Below, piece after piece: positions 22,411 through 32,963 of a stretch of DNA of 64,000 nt. The stretch covers positions 992,001 through 1,056,000 of the forward strand of contig OX337228.1 in NCBI GenBank assembly GCA_946965045.2, in the 5' to 3' direction. The notes under the pieces were generated by a model. It was not told the origin of the DNA, did not search any database, and saw only the letters and a program-made list of their open reading frames with translations. Each line of letters starts with the position of its first letter. Position 1 is the stretch's first letter. Source of the stretch: Epithemia pelagica. Taxonomy: Eukaryota > Bacillariophyta > Bacillariophyceae > Surirellales > Surirellaceae. A program made the position numbers and the translations under genes.

Positions 22411-23234
22411 GAGAGTGTCATAACATCACCCATGAACGTTCAATCCTTCACCCAAGATGACCAACATGTCTCCCTTACCCCACCGGACCATCGTGAACCT
22501 TCGGTTGCCTCCGAAACCCACCGCACCATGTCTCTCCATGGTCTGCATACCACCACCAAGAACAACCACACCAACGAGACAGATGACCGTCCTTTCCATC
22601 CATCCATGCAAGCTCTCCTTTTGATCCAACCATCCACAAGCCTCCCTTGCACCTCCACAGACCAAATGGAAGCTTCGCATTCGCTCGAAACCACAATCAA
22701 CCAGGCTTCTTCCGATTACAACGGCAAGACGACTCGTGCTTGGGGATTGTCTATTTGTTTGCTTATCACCATCCATGTCATAAACTATGGTTGATTGTTG
22801 TGTTGTTGTCTTCGTCTTTGGGGAAGCTAGATGCAACAAACGAGAGGTGATTGCTGTGTGATCTTGGTGCTTCGTATCTTTGAGCTTAATTTGTGTTGTT
22901 GTGTGTGGAGAGCGAAGACCCCAATGTTGTTGTTGTTGTCGAGTGCTGAGGGCCTTGTTTTCCATGGGATAAAGATAGGCCGATGGAATCAACGAAGGAA
23001 GGAGAGAAAGGAAGAGGGGGAACATCGTCGATGCCTGATAGAAAGGAATAATGGGTGAGAAGAAGGTTGTTTTGGGCGATGCTTCTGTTGCTGCCTACCA
23101 TGGACCTTGGTAAGCCAATGTCAACCTTTCCGCACCACCATCGAGTCATACAGTCCACATGCGCCTTGTTTTGGATGATGGTGGCCTTTGGGCAGTGATG
23201 ATGGGCCATGGACGATCGCATCACCTCCAGTGCC
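22411..23234. other. Spacer between inverted repeat copies
   Basis: Open frames exist on both strands (for example 22285-22794 plus and 22886-23320 minus), and parts of them translate to related segments because the flanking arms are inverted copies. Codon-like structure is weak and no domain is visible. I do not call a gene here. Confidence 0.4.
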
Positions 23235-23395
23235 GTGGTGAATGCGCGGAGTGGTTGCGAGGTTTGTGTCAAAGTCGAGAGCGCAAGGGACGCGCCGTGG
23301 GGGTGAGAAAGACTTTGCACACCAGAATCGAATCACTAAACCTCATGACTCACCCCCGCTGGGGGGTACATAGAATGGGCTAAGCGCGACGCGAT
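23235..23395 (-). repeat. Dispersed repeat, copy B (inverted)
   Basis: The reverse complement of this stretch reads CATTCTATGTACCCCCC, then CACCCCCACGGCGCG, then CTCGACTTTGACACAAACC, matching copy A at 22233. Its outer end abuts a small palindromic unit (23375-23462) that carries the TAGAATGGGC motif at both ends and the TTTTGGTGAGCATGAGCACC palindrome shared with 19885-19915. Confidence 0.75.
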
Positions 23396-23462
23396 TTGGA
23401 AGAAATTTTGGTGAGCATGAGCACCAAAATCGCGCTTTTGCGCGACGATAGAATGGGCCCTC
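23375..23462. repeat. Small palindromic unit bounded by ATAGAATGGGC
   Basis: ATAGAATGGGC occurs at both ends in the same orientation (about 23373 and 23443), with GCGCGACGCGATTT, a 24-base palindrome and AATCGCGCTTTTGCGCG between. It matches the palindrome cluster at 19872 in inverted orientation. It may be an insertion that duplicated the ATAGAATGGGC target. Confidence 0.6.
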
Positions 23463-23909
23463 AATGACAGTAAGATCGCGCAATCGCGCATGGTAGATGG
23501 TAGTCGTCTCGGGTGTTTTGACTGGGGTCTTTCTTAGTGTCCCTGCCGAATTCTTTGTTAATTGGGTCTCTCCATTCTTATAGGCAGCGCCTTAAACCCT
23601 CCCGTAAATGCGACCAAATGTTCGGAGGGCTATAGTAGATAGCTCTTTAACTAAAGAATGATTCCTTGTTGCGCCCATCTCTACGAACTTTCACGATAGC
23701 TTCCCTTATCTCTTCCACTATGAACGAGGATGTAGTCTGCCCTTTGAACTATAGAAGATAGTGTACGTCGTGTCACGAATAGCCCCGTGCTACAATAGTC
23801 TTTTTGCAGGAAGGGGAATGACACTTTATTATTTGTGGTGGGTAGGCGCGAAGCGCGAAGGGCAGTGCTTTATTCAGGGTTGTGTAGTACAAAAGTAACA
23901 TCTATGGCA
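23463..23909. other. Intergenic, nothing recognised
   Basis: No ORF, repeat or RNA signature that I can support. Confidence 0.4.
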
Positions 23910-25429
23910 TACGAGCTCCACTTCGACAAAATTGCAGCCGCAGTAGCCCGTGCTTCACGCTTTCGATTCTCGGTGAGACTCCCGGCCCAACGAGATTCAG
24001 ACTCGATACATTTCCCTAAAGTAAAATGAATTGCCCCTCATGCACATTGCACATGCCGACAACCATGGTGGAGATTCTAACCACCCATTCTCCATGGTGA
24101 GGAGGCGCTAGCACAACAATCAACCCGCCTCGTCTACGAGCTCGTATGCATATGAACAGCTACTAGTACAGAACACCTACCTAACTTAGTTCATGCTTGT
24201 ATGTGTCGTAGGTTGTAGGCAATCGTTTCGTCTGCGTTCGTCGTTCATCCCCATCCTGTCTTTTGCCTTCCGCGTGTTTCCTTCGGTGGCAGGGAGTAGT
24301 TGATTGTCGCGTATGGGTTGTCGTTGCGTCGTCCGCGTGTTGTTGTCAGTGGTGTCGCCTAGTGATTCGTTCGGCGGCAGCGAGTGGTTGATTGTTGCAT
24401 TGGGTTTGTCGTTGTTGTGGTCGCCGAGAGTTTCGTGCGGCGGTAACGAGTAGTTGATTGTCGCGTTTGGGTTGTTGTTGTTGTTGCGCCAAGTGTTTCG
24501 TTCGGCCTCAGCGAGCTTCGGGTTGTTGTTGTCATTGTCACCGCTTGCTGTCGTTCACCATTGGACGAGGCTTCGATTTGTTGGGTGACGGTAACGAAAA
24601 GACAGGGAGTTGATTGTTTCGTCGCAAGGTGGAAGAAGGAGGACGACCACACCATCTTCGACTGCCGCTGCCACAGCTCCACGGCATCCCCTCCTTCTTC
24701 CACTCGAACAATTGTCGGCTGCGACAGAAGCAGTCTGTCCACCCATGGTTGCGTTTGTTTCCTTGTTTGGTCGAACCAAACTTTTGTTGTTTGTTGCGTT
24801 TGAACCAACCCGACGAGGCTTTTATTTGCTGTGCTCGGACCACGAAAAGACAAGAAGTTGATTGTTGCATGCGGACGGACGATAAGTGAATTGCTGCATT
24901 CATTGTCTCCAGTGGCGTCGTCTTCTCATCGTCACTTCCTTCGTTGTGGTTGCCGAAATTCTCGTCATGTTTGTGCTTCGGAATCCTCCAGTTGATTGCC
25001 GTGTGTCCTTGCTGCTGCTCTCCAATGCCTCATCCATCCATTTCAAAGCTTCAGGTGACTTCCCTCCCCGCAATCTTTGCTCATTCCATCGGTATCCATC
25101 TCCACAGTCGATCTTCTCGTCGCGAGCTTCCCACCCCAAAATGGAAGACTTCAAACAACCTTGCCGTAGGTCCATCAAACACGCCAACTTAATGCCGCCC
25201 TTTTCACCCATCACGGTACACTTGATTCTGAGGCATCTTGGATGGTCGGAGGAGTACTAGCACCTTTCGTTGGAGGTGCACAGCGGTTCTTGTTGTCCAT
25301 GGTTGTGTTATGCAGTGCAAAATGACCGTAGTGGTCTTCCTACGAAGCTAGAATCACTATAGAAAAAACAGTGGAAGCCTTGATAGCACGGGCTACTGCG
25401 GCTGCAATTTTGTCGAGGTGGAGCTCGTA
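23910..25429. repeat. 45-bp inverted repeat enclosing 1.4 kb of GTTGATTG-rich DNA
   Basis: The segment 23910-23954 (TACGAGCTCCACTTCGACAA...) recurs inverted at 25385-25429 with one mismatch. As coding sequence it would read AYELHFDKIAAAVARA, so it may be a duplicated exon fragment. Between the arms the motif GTTGATTG recurs at about 24299, 24386, 24450, 24609, 24857 and 24991, often followed by TCG/TTGC and GTTGTTGTTG runs. The result is degenerate peptide repeats in minus-strand ORFs (for example 24359-24853). I see no functional gene. Confidence 0.6.
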
Positions 25430-25433
25430 GTAC

Positions 25434-25990
25434 GTGACTTTGTGATTTACTTTCACCGACTATCCAGTCATTCAGTCAAATCACTCATTTTCTCCCCTAT
25501 TTACTTTCAGTCTCCCAGTCAATCACCGACATATTTCCATACTGACTATAGTCATCTAAGTCAGTCACACCTCATTCCAGGTCCATACTTTTAGTCTCCA
25601 AGTAAGTCCCTTCTATATTCGCCACTGTATTATTAGTACCTAAGTCAATCACCTCATTGTCCTTCGAATGACTTGCCAATTCAACACTAAATTCCCCCCC
25701 AAAACGAACTAAATTAGCAATATCTCTTGACTAAGTCAATGACTAAGGGGGAAAATTACATGAATTCGCTAAGTCTAAAGTAAGTCAGGTCAGTTAGAGA
25801 GTTGTGACTATAGTACTCTAGTAGAGTAAGCTTCAATATGGTGGGGGACTATAGTCGCTTAGTCAAGTACTTATCAGGTGGAGAAATGACTACAAGTAAT
25901 TCAGTAAGTCAGTTGCGTGATGTGTAAGTTACTGCATAGTATCTAGTAAAGTAGCTACTAGATATTTTCCTGACTAATAGTCAGCTAGTC
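25434..25990. promoter_or_regulatory. Dense TGACT/AGTCA cluster upstream of Ser-rich gene
   Basis: I count about 20 TGACT or AGTCA pentamers in about 560 bp, where roughly one would be expected by chance. They occur singly, overlapping and as inverted pairs such as GACTATAGTC. TGACT is the half-site of AP-1/GCN4-like bZIP binding sites. The cluster ends about 250 bp before the start codon at 26236, so a regulatory role is possible, but a degenerated tandem or palindromic repeat would look the same. Confidence 0.4.
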
Positions 25991-26235
25991 ATGAAGAATT
26001 CAATATGTCATTACAACACAACCCTGGTTTTATTAGGGCCTGTATACGTTTCATTAGCACTAAGCTGTACAACAGAAAAGTCTCCATCGGGCCTTTTGAG
26101 TTCATGTGTTGGGGGTTTGCCTCTCTGGAACAATCGCAACACCACCAGCATGGTCCCTGGCAACAAGTTCGTTGTCCAGCAATAGAACAAACAAACAAAC
26201 AAGAGAACCAGAACAATCCGCAAGACTTGTTTGCC

Positions 26236-29200
26236 ATGGGCTCTCCCGCCGAAGTGGCCTTTGATCCCTTTCATTTTGCGGTACAGCCGGCGGACCCCAG
26301 CAATCTGTTGCCCAGTGACTTTAGCACGACGCCAAAGTCCAAGAATCTCCACCTGTCGGGCTTGTCTCTGTCCGATGTTTTGGAACGTCCCACCAGCAGC
26401 AGCAACAACCCTAATATTCCAGCCATTGGAGGACCGAGTGATGATATCAGTCGAGGAAGTAGTAGCAAAAAGTTTTTGGTTTCGGAAAAAGCCGAGGCGG
26501 AATCCATTTTTGGACAAGCCTTTGGAGCGGATGAACATGATCATGACCGAGGCTTTGACCGTACCGAAAGTGATGGTTCTCGAAGTTTGGATGACGATAT
26601 TGATTCCTTTATGGAAGTGGTAGCCTCCAAGGGAGGAGATCATCCCACAACGACGGGGTCCATTACCACACATGCGACGACGGCTTCGCCGTGTGAACCG
26701 GAATCGCCCGCCACCAGCAACACTACAAAACTGATGGGAGACGCGCCTCGATTTTTTAGTAGTAGTAGTAGTCAACACACGCGACAAACCAAGGACTCGT
26801 CGGCGGATGAAATGACAGCTGGATCCTCCAACAACAATAATAACAACAACCACCACAACAACCACAACGCGGCGGCCTTTGATCCCTTTCAAGAGGAATC
26901 CTCCACACCCTCCTCCAACTTTTTTACCATTCATCCCCCCTCGGAAACGGGAGGATTTGAGAAAAAAGAAGGCAGTTCTCGAGGTTTGGTACGAAGTATA
27001 TCCATGAGACGACAGCGCATGGTACCCTTGGTGACCGCCACAGCACCGGCGGCTGCTGGTGCTTCTTCTTCAGCTACTGGTTCCTCGTCGTCCTCCTCCC
27101 GACCCACCCTCTTGGGAGATTCCTCGTCCCATGACCGATCGGGGAGTCTTCGTCGACAACGAAGTTTTATGATACCCAATCCCAGTCGTTCCAATTCCGA
27201 ACGATCCACTCGATCGATCCACAGTAGTTGCAGTCAAATCATGGTCGATTTTAGTACAACTCGCAGCATGTTGGGAGACCTCTCTCCGGAACAGGCCGGT
27301 CGATCCATGCAACACATTTCCTTGGATGACTTTGATACCGATGATAAACAGGGAGACGAGGACGACGACGATGCTGCTGCTCTCAATCAAATTGAAGCCA
27401 TGAATCAACGACATCGAGAGAAACTACATCGGAGTACCACCGAAGGCTTTTCCGGATGGGACACGGACAACAACACTTCTACGACCACTACCACCACCAT
27501 TACTTCCCATAACAGCAGCAGTCGAGGGAAAAGTCCCATGCGCATGAGAGAAAATATCTCGGCGCGGACCCGCAGTTTTCAAACCACTGCGCAACAACAA
27601 CAACGACTGTCGTCGTCGTCGTCGCCGTCTCGGTCTCCGACCCGCAGTAGTTCAGAGCCGGTTGTCAAACGAGAACGAACCAGTGGTGGTCCATTGAAAA
27701 GTCGTGTGGTTTCACCGTCACGACGGCGAAGCAATGGAAGTTATGATGGGTCCGACGATGGATCAGAACATTTGCGATCCCCCAACCGGGGACCCCAACA
27801 GCAACAGCAGCAACAACCCTCGAATCTTGGTCGTATATTGCAGTCTCCCAAAACATCGGAACAATCCTCGGACCACCACCACCAATTTGGTTCCAATCAT
27901 AGTGCCACTCTCAGTGAAGTCGAGGCCATGAATGAGCGACATGCCAGTCGGGCCCGTCAAATGCGCAATGCCTCTCGAACCCGACCACCCCAACGACAAG
28001 AATCATTTCGTGTGCGACGAAAGGAGTCGCGGTTTCTCACTCGTACGTCGTCCCCCCTGCGACGATCCATGGATTCTACCGACACGTCGGCGACCGCTGC
28101 CACGTCCGAAGAAGGATCCAAATCTTGCACCAAACCAGCACGTACTCCCAGTGTCGATGGTGGATATTCCTCCTCCGCTTCCGAGGATACACGAAGTCGA
28201 AGTCCTCGTCGTCGCAAGGCCGAACGACGCAAACGGAATCCTTCCACTACGACGAATACTACGACGGGTGGTAGTAGTACGACTCCCAGTACTCCCGTGG
28301 CGGCTTGTTCGTCGTCGTCCAGTAGCAACAACAACAACCAGAACAGCAACAGCAACAACAACAACAACCAGAACAGCAACACTACTCAGGATGCTGGTTT
28401 GACGCGAGAAGGTCTCGTCAATCAATCGGAAGAAGGCAGTTTGGTGATTGACGATCAGCTTGCTCAACGATTTGTGGCCGAACTCCTCGCACGCAAAACA
28501 CGTGAAAAAACGGCGCAACTCTTGGCGGCTCAAGCCGAAAGTGCCAAGTCTCCTCGACCCAACAACAAGGCATCGGTCCGGACCACCCCCGATCACTTTC
28601 CCCGACCGGCCAAAGCCAGCGAATCAAACAACATCAACAACAACAACAACAACACCAATAACAATAGCAATAGCAAGGCTTTGGTGGATGGAAAAAGTCC
28701 CAAATCGGTCAAAGACTCAGTTTCTGCGGCCCTGTTCAAAGAGTCTGGCAAAAGTCCCAAACCGGTCAAAGAACCAGTTTCTGTGGTCAAAGACTCGGCT
28801 TCTGCGGCTGTCAAAGATTCGTCTTCCGGGGGTACTGGACCATCAAGTAATGGCGGCGGTACTCCTTCGGCGGGTGCCAAACGAAACAAGAATGCCTTTC
28901 TCAAAGACTTTTTACGGGCCGTCAAGAGTGGTGATCCCGAGGCAGAAGCGGATCATGTGCGCATCATTTGTCCCGTCATTTCCCGAAAACTCAACTCGAA
29001 ACATGGCATGTCCTGGGGACAAGACCAAATCATGCGCATGGGTCTGGCACGGGTCGTGAAACAGATTGCTCAAGACTGCGCAACCAATGGTACGGTAGAA
29101 GAAACGTCGGATAAGCAAATGGTGGAAGAAATTATTCAAAACATGCTCAAGATCCACAACGAATCGCATCAGCAGCAGACAACGACAGCAACAGAAGGTG

Positions 29201-29658
29201 GGGGAAAGAATGACAAGCCAACGACGGCAAGTGCAGGAAGTAGTCTGGCAGATGGTTCGCAACCCACAATATCACAAAGACGGAGACCGGCGAATGCTTC
29301 GGCCAAATGGAAGAATCATAGTTTCAGTGAATTTGGTTCCCCGTCCGCAGCTGTTCTCGGATTGTCAGGAGATAACAGTTTGTTGGCTCCCAAGAGGAAG
29401 GAACCCAACCATCACATGAGTTCTTCCGATATGGATTTCGCCGTAGAGGCCGGTATCCCGGACATGAGGGTCAGAGAGTCATCAGTGAGAGACCGAACAT
29501 TGGTTCGAACCAACTCATCACGTTTTCGATCCTCCAGTAAGGATGGGATTCCAGAAACAGCAACTTCTTCAAAACCACATGGAAGCATACGGAGTAGTGG
29601 ACGAAGCCGCTCACCAGAGAAGCGGAACAAAGCAATGTCTTTTACATCCACAAAGTAG
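26236..29658 (+). CDS. Ser/Asn-rich disordered protein, unknown
   Basis: I choose the ATG at 26236 (context GCCATGG), giving 1,140 residues; the frame is open from 26005, but the upstream part contains no better start. The protein is mostly Ser/Arg/Asn-rich low complexity with SRSP/SPTR-like patches. Two related segments stand out, NQIEAMNQRHREKLHRST (about residue 389) and SEVEAMNERHASRARQMR (about residue 560). The only ordered-looking region is FLKDFLRAVKSGDPEAE... to MVEEIIQNMLKIH (about residues 890-975), predicted helical, and of no family I recognise. Codon-level AAC and AGT runs expand several tracts. Function cannot be inferred; a signalling or RNA-associated scaffold is only a guess from composition. 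Confidence 0.7.
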   Translation: MGSPAEVAFDPFHFAVQPADPSNLLPSDFSTTPKSKNLHLSGLSLSDVLERPTSSSNNPNIPAIGGPSDDISRGSSSKKFLVSEKAEAESIFGQAFGADEHDHDRGFDRTESDGSRSLDDDIDSFMEVVASKGGDHPTTTGSITTHATTASPCEPESPATSNTTKLMGDAPRFFSSSSSQHTRQTKDSSADEMTAGSSNNNNNNNHHNNHNAAAFDPFQEESSTPSSNFFTIHPPSETGGFEKKEGSSRGLVRSISMRRQRMVPLVTATAPAAAGASSSATGSSSSSSRPTLLGDSSSHDRSGSLRRQRSFMIPNPSRSNSERSTRSIHSSCSQIMVDFSTTRSMLGDLSPEQAGRSMQHISLDDFDTDDKQGDEDDDDAAALNQIEAMNQRHREKLHRSTTEGFSGWDTDNNTSTTTTTTITSHNSSSRGKSPMRMRENISARTRSFQTTAQQQQRLSSSSSPSRSPTRSSSEPVVKRERTSGGPLKSRVVSPSRRRSNGSYDGSDDGSEHLRSPNRGPQQQQQQQPSNLGRILQSPKTSEQSSDHHHQFGSNHSATLSEVEAMNERHASRARQMRNASRTRPPQRQESFRVRRKESRFLTRTSSPLRRSMDSTDTSATAATSEEGSKSCTKPARTPSVDGGYSSSASEDTRSRSPRRRKAERRKRNPSTTTNTTTGGSSTTPSTPVAACSSSSSSNNNNQNSNSNNNNNQNSNTTQDAGLTREGLVNQSEEGSLVIDDQLAQRFVAELLARKTREKTAQLLAAQAESAKSPRPNNKASVRTTPDHFPRPAKASESNNINNNNNNTNNNSNSKALVDGKSPKSVKDSVSAALFKESGKSPKPVKEPVSVVKDSASAAVKDSSSGGTGPSSNGGGTPSAGAKRNKNAFLKDFLRAVKSGDPEAEADHVRIICPVISRKLNSKHGMSWGQDQIMRMGLARVVKQIAQDCATNGTVEETSDKQMVEEIIQNMLKIHNESHQQQTTTATEGGGKNDKPTTASAGSSLADGSQPTISQRRRPANASAKWKNHSFSEFGSPSAAVLGLSGDNSLLAPKRKEPNHHMSSSDMDFAVEAGIPDMRVRESSVRDRTLVRTNSSRFRSSSKDGIPETATSSKPHGSIRSSGRSRSPEKRNKAMSFTSTK

Positions 29659-30213
29659 GAAGCACCCTATCGTGGTTTCCAAGATGATAAGAAATTCAAT
29701 TTGCGTTCTCACTGGATTTCTTCTGAGACGGACTTGTGTAAAGAGCTACTAGAAACTTGTGAACCTATGTATCAAATCAAACCCGTGTCATGTTTGGACT
29801 CAATGTGATTTTAGTGTGTAGTGAGTAGCTGTGAGTAGGCTTTCGACTGTCCGCTTTTCAGCACTTGTGAACTGTAAGCGTCGCTTGCTACAGATCCAGA
29901 CATGAAAACACCGGCGCAAAGAAGAAAATGCACCTCCTTATAAACCGTCAAGCACTGTCCTGTTGATCACAAGAATGAACCTACGCGTCATCCATCTTTG
30001 GATTGAACGATGCGTTAATTATTCATTATAATAATTGGCCTCTGACCCTTTACGACAATTGTACCGACAATATCATAAATCTTGATGCTGCAGATTCCAA
30101 AATAAAGCTTTCGCGCAAACAAGATGATAAGTCATCTACCTAGAAAATGTGAAACCCTCTCATGTTCAGGACAAGAATGGAACATAAGAGCGTTGTGCGT
30201 TGCCCAATTGTGT
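29659..30213. other. Convergent intergenic region
   Basis: AT-rich 3' flanks of the Ser-rich gene and the small membrane protein gene. No ORF of note. Confidence 0.5.
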
Positions 30214-30749
30214 CTACTTCTTCTTTTTCACAAAGGCAGACAGATCCGTATCATCGTCATCATCATCGTCATCCGTAGCGTTTTTCTTTTTATTCTTCCC
30301 GTTGCTTGCTTCTTTCTTGGCCTCCATTTTGCGTTCTTTGGCCAGTCGTGCCTGGACTTTGTTGAGAGCCTTTTTCTTTTGTTGCTGCTGTGCGGCCTCA
30401 GAGTTGTCTTTGGCCTCTTCTTCTGCAATCAACTCTTTAATGGCTTTATCGTCCATTTTCTCTAATTTTTCGTTTTTCTCTAAATACAGCACAATGAGTC
30501 AGGGCGATTGGATAAGAAGGATCTGAGAAGTCACTTCCACTTACGTGCAATCATTTGAAGCCGTATTTGGTAGCCAATAAAGAGAACAACCAAGATTCCC
30601 AGTGCCACATGAAGCGGAAAGACTTTAAAAAACCACTGAATTCATACAAGGGATTGGATGAGCAATGGTCGGCAGAGCAAGAGGCACTTTTTGCCACTCG
30701 GACAACGGGAGGAACGTACGTATACACCAACAACGGTCAACAGCGGCAT
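30214..30749 (-). CDS. Small single-span membrane protein, basic/acidic tail
   Basis: Three exons on the minus strand: 30720-30749, 30545-30635 and 30214-30479. They are joined across 84-bp and 65-bp introns, both with GTA(C/A)GT donors and CAG/TAG acceptors, and give 128 residues in continuous frame. The product begins MPLLTVVGVYWFFKVFPLHV and has one hydrophobic helix (about residues 10-34), then a Lys/Glu/Ala-rich helix and a run of eight Asp before a C-terminal KKKK. This layout suggests an endoplasmic-reticulum-type membrane protein with a charged cytosolic tail; the terminal lysines could serve in retrieval. I do not recognise the family. The ten-codon first exon means that simple ORF calling misses the start. 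Confidence 0.7.
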
Positions 30750-31085
30750 GGCGAAAGCCAAGTTTTCCCATGTAAGAAAGATATTGCCGCTATCTGATCC
30801 CATGATTCAGTCGACTAGAGCCAGTTCTCTTTGTTGTCGTCGTCGTCAAGCTTGGAGGACCCTTCCTGCGATCTTTTGGAGGGAACTGATTATTTATTCG
30901 ATTCGTAACAATCACCGTAACAAAACAGCGAGAGCGGAGGTGAGAAAAATGATCGGGATTCGGGACCCAATCATTGGTCCTGAACGGGACCGATTAGAGG
31001 GTACTATCTCCCCCAAATCTCTTCCTCATTTTTACGATCTGATCCTGTCCGATCGTCCCGCGTGAAGCGCGCGGGCCCTTTCTCT
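30750..31085. other. Intergenic with short palindromes
   Basis: Around 30950-31075 there are GGGACC/GGTCC and GATCGG/CCGATC inverted motifs and a GCGCGCGGGCCC run just left of the Harbinger-like element. It holds no gene. Confidence 0.4.
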
Positions 31086-31268
31086 GGGAGATGGGGTAAT
31101 CCTGAGCAGGTCGCTACCTTACTAGTCAGATACTGACTGTGACCTATAGGAGTTACCGAACGCTTTTTCTGAATAAAGAACACTCTAGCGACAAAAGATG
31201 ATATACTGACTGCTAGTACTATTAAAACCCACCACCACCCGGTTCATAACCGCTACATATTTGTACTG

Positions 31269-32207
31269 CTAGTCATCTTCCACTTCGATCTGAAACACTT
31301 TCGCCTCACCATTTTCAATCTTCATCTGAACCAGATTCACCACTGCTCCAAACACCTTGTGATGCCCATCCAGATCTCCTCTGTATTTCTCCTTTAAGAT
31401 ATTGTAATGTTTCAGTAAATTGTTGACAGTTTCATGTCTCGCCCTGGCATCAGCCATCATCTTGTCTTGATAGTCATTTCTTCCAGTAGGTGTGACAAAG
31501 TAGCATCCAGAATCGTTGTAACCACCATCAGCAATCACTTTCTCATTCGGTAGTAGCTCTTGAACAAGCCAGTCTCTGGCAATCCGTAGGTCTGGCCAAG
31601 CGCCACAAGGGAATGCACCATTCCACCACACTATCCAGCCAGTTTTCAGGCAGATTCCCACCTCATACCTCACACCTGCTCCCTTAAACTTGTGCGAGTA
31701 CCATTTTGGATCAAAAGGTGACGGTTCCAAAATCCTGAAGTCAGTACCATCCAAACTAATGAAACAGACCTGTCCAGGTACACAACAATCAAACCTATTG
31801 TCCCATACAATCTGTTATAAGAACAACATCAATGGTCAGATATGAGGAGGACGACTTCATGGCAAATTCATGTAGGGCCATGTACTTACATAATTAAGAC
31901 CACTACACAACAAATTTACAAACACTTTGACCCACTTCCTGTAGGTCTTCCTCGTTGTTTTGGCTATTGAGACCATAACATCCTCTGTAGCATAGACTTT
32001 CAGAAAAGCCAATGTCCACAACAAATGACGAGGCGATGCACCTTTGGGCAATGAACTGTCCAGTTCATCCCACACATGAACACAGAGCAAAGGAGACATT
32101 CCAAAGTAAGAACGAAAAGCACGTGAGAAATCAAGTGAGTGTGAGTGTCTTGCTCTACCAAGCATTGGCAGAGCCAAGTTGATGAATATTCGTTGTGTCA
32201 CCAACAT
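31269..32207 (-). CDS. PIF/Harbinger-like DDE transposase
   Basis: Two exons, 31890-32207 and 31269-31811, joined in phase 0 across a 78-bp intron (GTAAGT ... AACAG), giving 286 residues. The N-terminal part (FRSYFGMSPLLCVHVWDEL ... TTRKTYRKWVKVF) is the helical region preceding the catalytic core. Exon 2 carries the DDE core of the DDE_Tnp_4 type: first Asp in SLDGTDF, the conserved KFKGAGVRYEVGI strand, and second Asp in VIADGGYND. The third acidic residue, expected in the C-terminal helix, may be in ARARHETVNNLLK. The family's usual length is about 300-450, so this is compact but apparently complete. Both exons are open, suggesting recent activity. Confidence 0.85.
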
Positions 32208-32547
32208 GGTGGGAGAAAACCGCTTTGGAAAATTTGTGTTTGCTCAGTGTGTGTCGCGATGCTGACCACACCTTTACTCTGATCTCGGTCTGTCTGTGTG
32301 TAGTACTGTCAGTTCATTGGAACAGGTTTTTTGGAATTTCATCACGTTCATTTGATTGGCTGGTCAGTTGAGCAGCGACACTAAACTTTGTACTGTTCTA
32401 CATATAGTGACCAATTCGAATTCGTGTCCGGTCATTGGAACCGGCCTGGAACGGTGCAGAAATCGATTCAAAAATCGTTTTCATTCAAAAACTGGAATTT
32501 CTGAATGGCCCTACCTCGCCAACATCCTATTACTTTCTACATCTTAA

Positions 32548-32770
32548 GCGACCCACATATTGCCCTTATCTTGGGTTAACTGTGGGTCGCTTGATTATAT
32601 CATTTGAACGACTAGAAAGTGTCCTGGGTCGGTTTTGAAAAAACGACCTGGCTCGAAAAAATCGACCCAGCTCGTTTTTTTAAAACCGACCCAGGACACC
32701 TTATAAGTGCCCAATTCACTTGGACGAACGACCCACGGTTGACCCAAGGTAAGGGCAATACGTGGGTCGC
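32548..32770. repeat. 220-bp foldback between the two transposon genes
   Basis: Outer arms 32548-32590 and 32729-32770 (starting GCGACCCACATATTGCCC) pair with about four mismatches. Inner arms 32619-32636 and 32682-32699 (GTGTCCTGGGTCGGTTTT) pair perfectly, and the 45-base centre is itself near-palindromic (GACCTGGCTCGAAAAAATCG). The motif TGGGTCGC/GCGACCCA ends both outer arms. The whole forms one long cruciform-capable palindrome placed where both divergent promoters must lie. Confidence 0.9.
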
Positions 32771-32963
32771 ACTACTTTCAGAATTGGAGCCAAATTGGGC
32801 ATGGCCTCCTCGATTGAAAAATGGAGTCCATGATGAAAACCGACCCAGTCCGGATTTTGGTGAACTGTTTTTAGGGTCATAATTAGTTTTCGTGCGAACA
32901 GACCAGTCTGGTTTTGCACTCCCTCGCGCTTTTGTTTTACGTACTAATAGTACCTATACTCCG

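Noticed and set aside
22285-22794. 169-codon ORF in the repeat region at 22 kb
   Set aside because: Its start lies in the dispersed repeat, related segments recur only because the repeat is inverted, and no domain or splice structure supports it.
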